The notes beneath the pieces were generated by a model that saw only the letters and a program-made list of their open reading frames with translations, ran no database searches and was not told where the DNA came from. A stretch of 64,000 nucleotides of DNA from Melanocharis versteri (Eukaryota > Chordata > Aves > Passeriformes > Melanocharitidae). The stretch spans positions 496,001-560,000 of the forward strand of contig VZTG01003225.1 in assembly GCA_013397845.1 (NCBI GenBank), read 5' to 3'. Every line of letters starts with the position of its first letter. The first letter of the stretch is position 1. Made by a program: the position numbers and the translations under genes. Of the stretch, positions 48,501 to 60,500 are shown one piece after another.

Positions 48501-51500
48501 TAGATTTTTTTGAACAGTTCCAGAAGAAATTTCAGAAATAAACTGCCTGTGATTCTCCCAGCAGATGAGTCTTTTTCTAGAATTAACTTCTGTGATTCTA
48601 AAATATAGTTTTGTTTTGCTGAAATTGTTGGGATGTAGTATTGGTGCCCAATGTGTTGCTCATATATAGATAGCACAAAAAGTGGTTAGACATACACAAA
48701 CAAATTCAGTAATTCTGGAGATATTTTTGGGGTTTATACAACACAGATTAGACGTGTGACACTTATTGAGGTCAAGACACTTACTGGACTCCCACTCAAC
48801 TTTTGTGATTCTACAGCATATTTTTGCTTTGCTGAAATTATTGGTGCCTTTTTTGGTACCTGCTCTGCTTGTGGAAATATTCTTGCAATATAGTTTTATC
48901 TTCCTAATTCTTAAATTGCCTGGCAAATATTCTGTTTAGCTAATTAGAAACTGTAAAATAAAAATGAGGGACAGCTGGATGTCTCTTTAGTAAGATTTAG
49001 GCCAGAGCTCATTTTATGTTAGATCACACTTGAGAGATTGACTGCAACACATAAACCACTAAACTACCATTTCCTGTGTTCAGTATTACACTGCACTAAG
49101 CAGAAAAATAAAAAGGTAAAAAATAGGACCAAATAAATGTACCAGTGTTATTTTCTTGTATTAAATTTAAACTAAATGGGTGGGGAAACAAAGGAAGAAA
49201 GATTCAAAAAACATGCCAAAATATATTAGAAACCTGTAGACATTTTATGCTTATGGTTTCTTGATACATTTTAGTATTTCACTGTATTTTTTGGACTGAC
49301 TGTAATACATGGTACATGTAGGAAAAGGGGTGACATATTCAAATTTGAAGAATGTAATATCAACTTGCTGTCTTCAACTGTGAATCTCTAGATAAGGGAA
49401 GACTGTGGGACATTCAGGAAGGAGACATTGCACCATGAGCTTCTGCCCAAGAGACATCAGATCACCTAAACACAGGCAGATTTTGTACAGAACCACTGGC
49501 TACCTCTGTGCTGCACCACCTCACCCTTCCAGGGTCTGAAGGGCTTTATTATCATGGATGAAAGGATATAGATTCACCCTGAAATAAAAGAGAACCTTCT
49601 GGAGCAAAATCCTTTTTTATTATAGTAATTAGGATTCATTCTAGCACAGGATACAAGCCATGCACCTCTTCTGAAACACTTTGGGATGTTTGGAGTGACA
49701 ATTTTTTTAAAGCTTCTCTCATACTACACAACACTACATATGTGTTTATATTATCAACCGTTGCTGCAAATATTTGGATGCATAACATTATTCTGGTGCT
49801 TTCAGGGAACCACAGAGAATGCAAGGAGAGAAATGAGGCTTAGTTGTTTAGGTCCCAGGTCATACCTTAGAGCAGTATCATTTACCATTTATCACCTATG
49901 TATGAAATCAGCATAGGTGTAAAATTGGATCAGCACTGTAGGTAATCATAGCCGAGGCCCATACCTTAATTAAAATACATTATTCTAGGAAGCCTGTAGA
50001 GTTGGTGACAAAGGAGGCTAAGGGATAGGGGAGCCATTTGTCTAAATAACTGGAGTTATTTTTGGTAATTTCTCTGTCCTTTGCTTTTAAAGAGACCATT
50101 TAGGGCTGGTGTGTTTATCAGTACCTCACTCTGCTGTGGTCTGGTTGGCAAGAAAACAAGATGAGTTCAAAGAAACAAATATTCCTGCTAGTGAAGACAA
50201 GATGCTGCTGCTGCTATTAGTGAAAAGGAGATGATAGAGTCACCTGGCATCAATGAACCTCTAGCAAACTTCTTCCTTAGTAATAGAAGTTTGTCTCCTT
50301 CCCTGCTTTGTGTATAGTGCTGCCAGGAGTATCCTGTTTGGCACCTCCATCCAGGGACTTTTCTCGTTCTTTTGTTTCTTTTTTTTTTTGCTTTTAAACC
50401 TTNNNNNNNNNNNNNNNNNNNNNNNNNNNNNNNNNNNNNNNNNTTTTTTTTTTTTTTTTGTCAGGAAGGTTTTGTGTCTACTAGCTTGGGCCTGAAGAAA
50501 GAGCACTTACAATCTTTTGCTTTTCTTTGATTTATCTTAGCATCCTCACCCCTCACCTTCCATACCAAATTGTCTTACTTCATATTCAACTAGAAAAGCA
50601 ACTAGCTAGAACCATTTTTTTCATTATGATAGTCAGGTTTCTCTAAGAATAGTATTTAACACTACTGTAGGAAGAGAGTAATTTTTGGTTTGAATGCTTT
50701 AACTCTGTCTTCATTGTTAAGGTGCATTTGAATGTTTTCTTTTTCTTTTCTTTTTGTTTTTGGTTTGTTTGTTTGTTATTTTATATCACCATAAGGAAAA
50801 TGAGAAGGGAAATGCTATTTAGATTTACAGCATTTGGAGGATAAAATAGGACAAATAAGATGTATTCACATTTACTGCACTGTTAATATTCAAGTGTGTG
50901 TAATAATGTTTTTACCAACCTGCCATACAACACTTAGGTGCTATAAATTCAGTACAGTGTTTCCCAATCCGTTTGGTTTTGGAGAACTGTAAGGAGGCAG
51001 AAGCCATTGGTATTATGGTAGTGACTCCAAGAGCAATGATGTGCTCTTTTCATTTGAAAGCTATTCTGTCTGTACTGTCAAATGATCAGTTTTAGAGCTG
51101 CTTTTTAGAAGCTGTTTATCAACACAGCTGTTATGGGATTTATACCACACTAGTGTACACTCACAATGTACAGGACTGAAATAATTTTTCGGTATTTTCC
51201 ATTTCAGCACACAAAGCCCCGGATTCATCTCGTATAACTCCAGTCTTCAAAATGAGGTATCTGGAATAGGAATATGGGAGCTGTATTCAGTACAGAGTGA
51301 AAGGCACATGTGAAGGGCTTAAATTTCATAAAGTACAGAGCAGCAGCCGTCTCAAAATTAAATCTTTTAAGAGGGTTAAGATATGGAGGAGTCAGTTTCA
51401 GTGCTCAAGCTCGAAGATTAAATTTAAGGGCATGCAAATCAAAATGCTTCATTGTGGTTCTAGCCGCTATTGAACAGAAGTGTAGGATTAATAGATGGGG

Positions 51501-54500
51501 CAGGGAGGCCAGTTTCTTCCATTGTTTTACATAACTCACCTAAGGTGCTGGTGGTAGTCCAATGCTTAGTGGAATTTGGGAAACCTGTATGATTAAGTCA
51601 GATTTTAGAGGAATCCTGAATACAACATAGCATGAGACAGGCCATGGTGATTTACTAGATAAATTTATCATTGAGTGGAAGTCTGAGTCACAAAGGCTAA
51701 CAGTGTTCATTTCTGTTTTACTGGTGGAATGAAATACAGAAATATGATCATCAGCATCTGACCTCGTTAACTGAAGAGTTACCCAACCTAATTACTGGTC
51801 ATTCAGTGTGGAAAATGTGGGCAAGAGTAATCTTCTTGGAGTTTTTATGTCTGTCTCCTGAATAGATAAGAACTGTTCATGGAATGATTTTAGTTAGTGA
51901 GATGAAGAAATCTGCTCAGTATACTGTAACTATTCCCATTTCAAAGGAAAATGGCTAAAAATAACAGAGAAGAATTAATGGCTTGTAATCTAAGGCTCCA
52001 AAATATATACCTATCTAAATGTAGACAGTAAATTCTTGTCTGATATTCTTCTGAAATACGATGCTGTTATTTTATTTTGGCAAATGTTTATCAAGAAATA
52101 TATTCGGACTATGTTTTCCATTTGTGACTTTTTAAGGCTTCTGTTCCTAATTCATTGCTGCCAAGGAGGAAGTTGACTATACACAAGATGTATTTGTGTG
52201 CTTGCTTTCATTTATGGTTGATTGAAATTCAGTATGTTATTCATATACAGATAGCACAAAAAAGTGGTTGGACATAGATAAGCAAATTCAGTAATTCTGA
52301 AGACATCTTTGGGACTTGCATAACACATTGCAGGCTTGTGACACTTATCCTGGTCAAGACACTGGACTCTAATTTGAGACTTGCCCTGATGAAAGCTTGA
52401 AGATTATGGGCCACGATTTTAGCATAATTAAAGAATTAATTGTCACCTTATTTCTGTATTTATTTATTTATCTACTACAATTTTCTCAAACATTGTCTAA
52501 GAATCTTTTGATTAACTTCTGTGGGCTCAGGCCAGACTGAAAATATCTGTCAAAACTTGTGTACAAATTCCAAACCTAGTTTTTTAGAGCAGTAATTTAT
52601 CCCTAAAAAACCCTAACCAAGCAAGTGGAAAACCATCATACATAATGTGTTGTTCTCCTTGAGTTACTTATCTATGTCCAGTAGAAACTGGATTAGCCCC
52701 CATATATCCTAGTGGAGGTCTGAAAAGACAAGCGTGTGTCTTTTCAGGCAGTTACTCTGTGTGCAATTATATGTAGCTGTCCTGTAAATTTAACATGGGC
52801 ATTTACTCTTCATTTCAGGCTGCTGTGGGCTTCTAACAGCATTTTCTTTTTGAAACAATAGTAGGATGCTTGTACAACAGCCTCTGTGACAGATATTTGG
52901 TGTATGCTATGTTACCAGATGAAGCCTGTTTAGGGTAATAATGTCTTACAGTCATGAGAATTATTATTCTGCATTTTGTAAAAGAAATTAAAGCATTAAA
53001 GGGTTTAAATCGGTTGTTTGGAAAAATTACTTATTGTAATCAGAGTGTTGCTTGAATCTGCTAAAAGCTGTTTTGAGATTTATAGCTGTTACTGAAATGA
53101 TGGGGGAAAAACCCTGAAACATATTGCCTTAACACTTCTCAGAATCAAGTCAAAAGATGCTTGCAGTTGGGTAATACCTACCCTGAAACACTGACCAAAC
53201 TGACTTGTCAGGAATGTGACTTCCAGAAGTGCATCTTCCACGGTGTTTTGACTGGAGCCAGGAGTGCAGAATTTAATCCACTTTTCATACTTTCATTTAC
53301 ATCCCAGAGTATGGTCCCCATGAACTGGATGTCAGGACCTCAGGTTTCGCCGTTCAGATTTGCTGCTACTGCTCCTCAGCGCTGTGTCACGCTAAAGGCA
53401 GTGGGCCTGTAGTAGTCCTGCTGCACTGAAGGTCAGATGAACTGGACTTCAGTTAAGGAGTCAGTTAGCTAGAGAAGGGACCCAATGTCCTTCCTTGTGT
53501 TGAAGATCAAACTAGTGACATGAAGTGACAACTTACCTAGAATATCAAAGAAATTTCTGAAAAAAGTGAAAAAAAATATTGCTTGTCACTGTATTGTCGT
53601 CCTTTCTTATAAGGTTTTGCAGTTTATAATTGTCCCTTCTGCTCCTAGTGGAAAAAAAACCTTAAAACAACACAAAGAACGACCACCACCAAAAAAATAT
53701 TAATCTATAGCAGTAATTTTCTTTTAGTGTTTAACACCTTGATAAACACAGTAACTGGATTAATGGCTACTGTTCACAAGATACTTTACTTTTCTATTTT
53801 TCTTGCTCGGTAGGTGATATATGCCCTGAACACTAAGAATGATGAACATGAGGACAGTATACAGGCTCTGAGAGTGGCTCATGAAGAAGAAATTCAGAAT
53901 ATTCTTGCTGAGACAAGAGAAACGATTCTTCAGTGTAAAAGCAAAGTTGAAGAAGAGCAGTTACTGAGAAAGCATATTCAGGCCCTTGAAATTGCAGTAG
54001 CACAACACAAGAGATTGAAGGAAGAAGCCTTGGCAGAGTTAATGTTGTGTAAAAAGCAAGCAGAAGAGAAGCAGTCAAGAACAGAAGTGAAACAAGCACA
54101 GACGGGCCTTTCTACAGACATAGCAGATACCAATGCAGGCTTTGAAAACAAACTTCTACATTTAAATCAGGAGTTTGACGGACTGCTAAATGAATGCAAA
54201 GCATTTAGAAGAGAAAATCTAGATAAAAAAGTAAATTTAGATGAAAAATGTAGTGCAGAAAGACACACTGTAATAAATGAGATGGAAAACCTGGAGAGCG
54301 AGAACCAGAAAGCAACTGAAGAATATACTCAGAAAACGAGCAAACTGCAAGCCCCTTACGAGACAGAAAAAGAGACTTTGAAAAAAGCTATGCAGCAATC
54401 TGTGATAGAAACAAACTGTCAGCAAAGAGAAACAGAGCAAAAGAAGAGCTCAGAGGCTGAGGAAAGTTTTTTGCTGCAGCAGGTAAAGAAGCTGGAAGCA

Positions 54501-57500
54501 GACCTAGAGGAGAAAAGCCAGAAGATAAATGAGAGGAAGAAGCATTCCCAGAAGCTGAAGGAGCGAATACAGGTAGAGTATGAGACTGTAATCCCTGCCT
54601 GAGAAAGTGAAAATTATCAATTCTTTAAAATTTGGGAGAGGAGGGTCTTTTAAATAAATTATGTTGATTCAAATGCTTTTTAAGCAGTAAAGCTGTTTTA
54701 GAGGCTTGGAATGGAAATAGGAGTGATATAATGCTGACAGCTTTAAAGAAAGAGTTGAGATGATTAGTAATTCATTAGGAGAACACTTTGAACACTAGAC
54801 TTTGTATTCCTTGAGGGAGGAGTGAGGTAAAATCTGTTGGCTGAACAGAATTTTACCTTTCCTGCCCAGAAATGTGATGAGAACAGCGAGCAGGCACTAC
54901 TGCTACCAATGAGTGTTTACAGAGTACATTCTCCTTTTTCCCTGTGGTTGCCAATAGCTCAGTGCATGGATATGAGCAGGGTTAGATAAGAGACCTGAGC
55001 TGGCAGTTTAGGAATCAAGTGCTTTGTATGACTCTTGCAGCAGTGGCTTGTACCAACTGCCATTAAATGAAGTGTCCTTTACACTTGTGAAGTTTTATGT
55101 GCTAAGCCATGAGACTTCCGCCATTAGTTCTCACCTTGCGCTTTGCCTGCCTACCCTCACTGCTGTGGATCTCATACATTTGCAGCACAGCTCTGCAGAC
55201 CCTTCCTGGTTGTATCATGTGTCAGATGCAGTTTCAGAGGTTGGCATGTCATAGGCAATCTGCCAAACAGCTGCTTTTGGTACATAAGGTCAGAGTGCAG
55301 GAGAGATGCTGATGCACAGTGCTGAAATTGAAGCACCCAGCCATGCTCTGTGCTCATCAGTTCAACTTCCGTCTGGTACTTTTGGTCCTTGACATCACAT
55401 AAAGTCACCTACCAGACATGCCCCCAGCCCTATGGCAGCAATCTTGCATATAAGATAAGAAAACATCTTGAAGGTCTAGACTGGGAGTATTACAAAATAA
55501 CAAAAATTGTTCCCTAATGGGAAAGATTTTCATCCTTTAGAGGAAGAGGGCCCCAGAATTCTGCAGAGAGCAGGGTCAGCCCAGTCATCTGTGTTCTTCC
55601 AAGACAGCTCTTAGCTGTTTTCACCATCTGCCCTCACATCTTGCTTGCCACTATCGTTTTGCTGATGATGCAGTGTTCTGAGCTACTTCTTTGAGGGTGT
55701 TCTTAGAGGGAGTTCAGCCTTCAATACAGTCAGTGCCTCTTTGTTTTACAAGATCAGAATTGAATACACCTTTCCCAACATTATTCAGAGTTCATTGTCT
55801 CAGTGTGTAGATCTGTAGCAGAACAACCTCTATCTTTTACAGAAAAGTGGAGAGGATACAATGAATGGCAGAGAGGCGGATAAGCCCTTTTTTTAAAATT
55901 GAGTCAATCTGTAATATCTGTTTCAATACTAAAAAGTATTCTGGCTCTGTAGAAGTTGGAAGCATTAGAGGGGAAGAGAGAAAGGAAGATTTTGATTTTT
56001 TTTGTGGGTACTTTAGGTAACATTCAGGGAAAATGAAGAATAAACATGAAAATTTGGTTTACTCTTCTCAATTATTGTATAATAAATGCAGTAATTTAGG
56101 AATAAATAATGTAAAATATGATAGGAAGTGGAAATAAGAGGGTGGTGTCATTAGCAACTTATTTTCTAAATTAAGTATCAGCTGTATAAAACCAAAATAT
56201 TTTCTGAAGGACATATGCTCAACTCATACATTTCAAATCCTCTAAGTCTGTGGAATGAGGCTGATTTACATACCACCAGAGCATATTGCCTTGAATCTTT
56301 GAAGAGATACACTCAGACTAGGATAAATCTGGAAGGAGGGAAAGAGCTAGACATGATGTTATTTTCTGTTTCTTTACAGTTTAAATTAAAAAATAGAAGT
56401 TTTGCCTTTCTAAATTGACTGTTTCTTATGCCACCAACCATTAGATACGTATGGACAATGGCAGACAGGGAAATAGAAACATCTTTTTAATCAGAAATAC
56501 CTTCGAGCATCAGTAAATACTAGCAGGAAAAGCTATTATAAGGCTTGAAAGGTGAAAGGACTGTTGTTTCAACAAGATGAATTTTTCTGTTTTCTCCTTA
56601 TTGTGTGCCAAGAGGTTTGAGACCTTTAGATGAAAGACATTACATTAGTGCACATTTATTATTATTACTGTAGAAGGGAAAATACAAAGGTTGACAAGTC
56701 ATTAAGTCTGATCTGTTCAGTCTAGTTTTGGAAGAATTCTGGTATATATGCCAGAGGTAAAAGTAACAAGCTTACCTTGCAGTTTTGAGCTACCGAGTGT
56801 TGAATACAAGGTAGTTTTAACCCTGAGGTTTTACTTGACATTCATACAGGAACAAATGGCAATTTTATCTGAGTATTGCAGTATTATGCTAGACATCTGA
56901 AGCTGAAACTAGAACCTCCTGAAATAGAGCATTAAATATAGTTCAAATTTTTTTCTTTACTTATGGAAAGACAACTCCCAGCAAAGTCTGTAGTACCCAT
57001 TTTTTTCTGAGTTGAGGCATCTGTAAAATGGATTATGTTACAAACTGTTGTATTTCAGCAACTGAAAAAAACCCTTAGTTAATATTCGTTAACTTTTGAC
57101 ATAAGTTGTCATGAAATTAATAGAAGTATAATCTATTTCAAGTTTAGGATAATCTCAGACATCTTTTAGATGGTAACTGTTGATGGGTATTCACTTTACA
57201 ATGATGCCAACAGCATGTGAGGGAAGGGTTCTGCAGCACAAATATTCTGGCAGCAGAGACAGTTTAAGGGTATGGAAGAGCAAAAAATGCATTTAAACCA
57301 GCTGCGTAGGTGATTCCTATCATGGAACACCAAGAGAGAAAATGTCCATTTATTTCTTATTACAAGAAAATTACATACGGAATAAACGTGAAAGTAATGT
57401 CATGCATATTTTAGGATTTGGAAGTGTAGCTTAAGCGAACACAGCAAGAAATTCTGGGATCAAAATGTATAGTGAAAAAAGAGGAAGAAATCTAAGTGTA

Positions 57501-60500
57501 GTCAAAGAGAGAAATTCACATCAAGAAAAGGAAATCCTGCATAAAGCAGGTAAGATGCTCATTAATGTCATTCTAAAGTATTTCCCATGTTAGTAGTCAC
57601 TGATATTGGAAATTCTGCAAGTTATTTATGCTACTTGAAATGTAAATTTTGGTACCACAGAAGATATGGAAACTATGTTGAATTCCCAAAGCAAAGCTGT
57701 TAATAAAGTAGATGAACTGAAACATCAAATAACGCAGCTGCAGCAAATGACTTGTACCAAAGAGAGTCAGAAAAAGAGCAACTCTGAAGATGTGCAGGAG
57801 CTTCAACAGGTGATTTGCTCTCAAGTATTCAAAGACATGGCATACCAAAAAGTACTGAAATCAACGTAGTTTTTCTTCTAAGATTGATGGCTTTATTGTA
57901 CAGCAGTCCATCCTGTAAGATTCGCAGATCTCTGAGCTCATTCAGTGGAATGCTGATTTGTGTTCATAACCTGAAGTACGTGAGTTGCGCAAAGACAGCA
58001 AAGGAGCTACAGACATCCTGGGGCTAGACCAGGGCATAGTGTTCAACTGCTTCTGTAACCAGAACCTTAAAGAGAACAATGTCCAAGGCAGGCTTTCTCT
58101 GCTGAGGTCAAGTTGGAATACTGATTTATTTATTTTTAAATATAGAAAAAAGTTATTCTGAAAAGCTGTGCAGAAATGATACCAGGAATAAACTTAGTAA
58201 AATGAGGAATGTGTGTATCCTGGGAGTATCCTCTGTACAGTATATCCCCTTAAGCAGCTGTTCAGCCCTGAATGTTTTCTATACTTTTTAGTTCTCTTAA
58301 ACTATTGTTATGCTACCATTCAGGAAAATTAGACTTGGCATCAGAATCAGCAAATCATCTACTGTACTTTTTCACAGCACTAAGGTTGTCCTTGAGGGAG
58401 CCTGCATGATTGGAAGTGAGTTACATACCCAAGCTCAAACCAGAACAGCAAAATCCCCAAATCATTCCTAGACTGCAGAAGAGGCTTACCATCCTGAATC
58501 AGTACAGTTCTACATTTTAAACTAAAGTAAAACAAATATTTTTCAGTGGAGTATTACCACCTAAATAGCATATTCACTAAAAAATAGACTACTCTGACCC
58601 CAGAGTTCTACCCGGGTTTTTTTTTATACAATTTATCTAGCGTGTTTTATAGACTATGGAAACTGTAGCTGTTTACAAGGAGGGTATGAATAAAAGAGAG
58701 AATTTTCTTCATAGAATCAAGCATCAGTTCCTTCAGGAAAAGATTTTTCTGAAGGAATAGTTGTTGAAAGGGGTGATAGATCATGTAATGAAGGATGCAA
58801 AGGAAATCAGGCCAGTCTAAAACTCCACAGAATCCAAAAAAAAAATGCAGAAGGTAGGAATGTTCTATTTATAGATGCTTTAATTCATCTGGTTTTAGTC
58901 TAATTGGTCACAGCAACATCATTTGAATTATGCTTACTGTAGGCATATTGAATTAACATAAAATGCCAGGATTTTCTTGCTACAGAAAAAAATCAGAAAA
59001 AGAAAAAAAGAGGTCAGGCTGATGTATTTCTGTGAAAAGCTCCAAAGACAGGAAGGTGAATTTATCCTTGATGTGATAAATGGCCTTCTTAGGAATACTT
59101 ATCCTTGCATGCTTTGCGTGTGGCAGTTGGAGTGATTTATATAAGATCCTTCCTGAAGAAGAATGTATTATGGGTGTTATTCCAATTTCTGACTTAAATT
59201 TTCATGGATTGCTGCTGTGAAATACTCAGATAAATCAATTGAATCAAAATTTTTCATTGTTTAGGCAGAGGATCTAATTAGGCAAAGTGTTGGTAAATTA
59301 ATTCAGACTGCATGTGTTACCAATGAAATTGCAACTGTTTACAAGTACATGCATACATACATATATATATATATGTATGTCCTTATTTAACTTTAGTCAG
59401 AAAGAATGCTCATTTTCTTGTAGATCCAACAATTTACCAGAGCAATGCCTTTTTTTCAGTGTGTTTTAAGTGGTTGAGCTGTTATTTTTGTTGTTGATAT
59501 GCATTAGCAGCAATTGGCTTAAGAGATTCTTCAAAGAATTTCACTTTCATCCGAGCTGCTGTCTGTAACTGAGTCCTTTGGCTTTAGGAAATTTGCAGTC
59601 TCTAATGTTTCTGTGCAGTAGAGCTGCACAGAATGAGCTGAATTCTATTCAAATGGAGGATAACCTTGAAACGTGTTTAGTTTTAAGCATGTTCTTTAAT
59701 GATTAGTGGAGCTCACAAGTCAGTGCATGTCCAAGTGATTTGCCAAATTTGAGCATAAGCTAAAGAGGGAGTTCGTTTCTGTCTCCTAAGGGACTTGTGT
59801 GTTTGTCAAAGATCTTCTAGACAGGAAAAGAAGATTAAGTTCAGCAGTTTGTAGAATGGGACAATCAGACTAATGGTCAAGTGGTTTTTAGACCCTTCTT
59901 GGTGGTAAAAAATGAACTCCTACTCATTTTCTGCAGTTAACACTGCTATAACTTTCTGAGTTCAACATTTACTTGAGAATAATCAAACACATGCTGACAA
60001 ATTGTGAACTCATAAAAAGCAAGCAGCTGCTGTCCCTAAATGTTGAGCTTCATAGTACTTACCCAATCTTGTAGACTAGGAATTGTGTTTAGTGCTTGTC
60101 AGAAGAATTAATTTCTATGAAACTGCTGGAGTTTATGCATTTATACAATCTTATTTCTTAAAATGGAACCCAGGTGAATAAATTATTTTATCTGCTTGTG
60201 GAAGGGCTCACTTCTGATCAGTATGTGAAGATGCAGTCCTTCAAGGTACATAGTTACACTAGTGAAGCTGTATGAAAATGACTTTGCCTTTTATATAGCG
60301 TATTCTACTTACTATTAGCTTGTACATGTATGCTTAAAATTATGCCAGGCTGAAGCTTTTCATGTGAGTCAGGTTGAATTTAAGTATCAAACACTTCATA
60401 CTTTAGAAAAAAAGGTGTAGTACTAGACATTTATTATTTATAGGCAATAAATACTATTGCTTATAATAATATCTTCTTAGAGATTCATACTAATTTAATC

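Larger units (their letters stand above)
39583..53813 (+). other. FAM184B intron 1 (14.2 kb)
   Basis: AT-rich, with no supported gene. It holds the two dispersed repeat copies near 48.7 and 52.3 kb, an assembly gap at 50403, and an octamer-motif cluster near 44.1 kb. The small open frames within it show no recognisable protein. Confidence 0.85.

Noticed and set aside
53161..53412. 83-codon + strand frame before FAM184B exon 2
   Set aside because: No splice signals or family resemblance, and exon 1 joins exon 2 directly in frame.
55024..55408. Overlapping open frames of 60-78 codons in FAM184B intron 2
   Set aside because: Overlapping frames on both strands in a locally less AT-rich patch; no splice or homology support.
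58986..59055. Possible decayed FAM184B exon (EVRLMYFCEKLQRQE, resembling human SVRSSVEAERKKLQRE)
   Set aside because: It has AG and GT borders, but its frame and end phase do not join exon 5 or exon 7, and the A/G-rich sequence makes chance similarity likely.
59272..59340. Stretch AEDLIRQSVGKLIQ...TNEIATV as the missing FAM184B exon
   Set aside because: Only scattered identities with human, wrong incoming phase, no donor, and the frame runs into a microsatellite.
59600..59705. Coiled-coil-like frame RAAQNELNSIQMEDNLE as a FAM184B exon
   Set aside because: No match to FAM184B and no usable donor before the stop.
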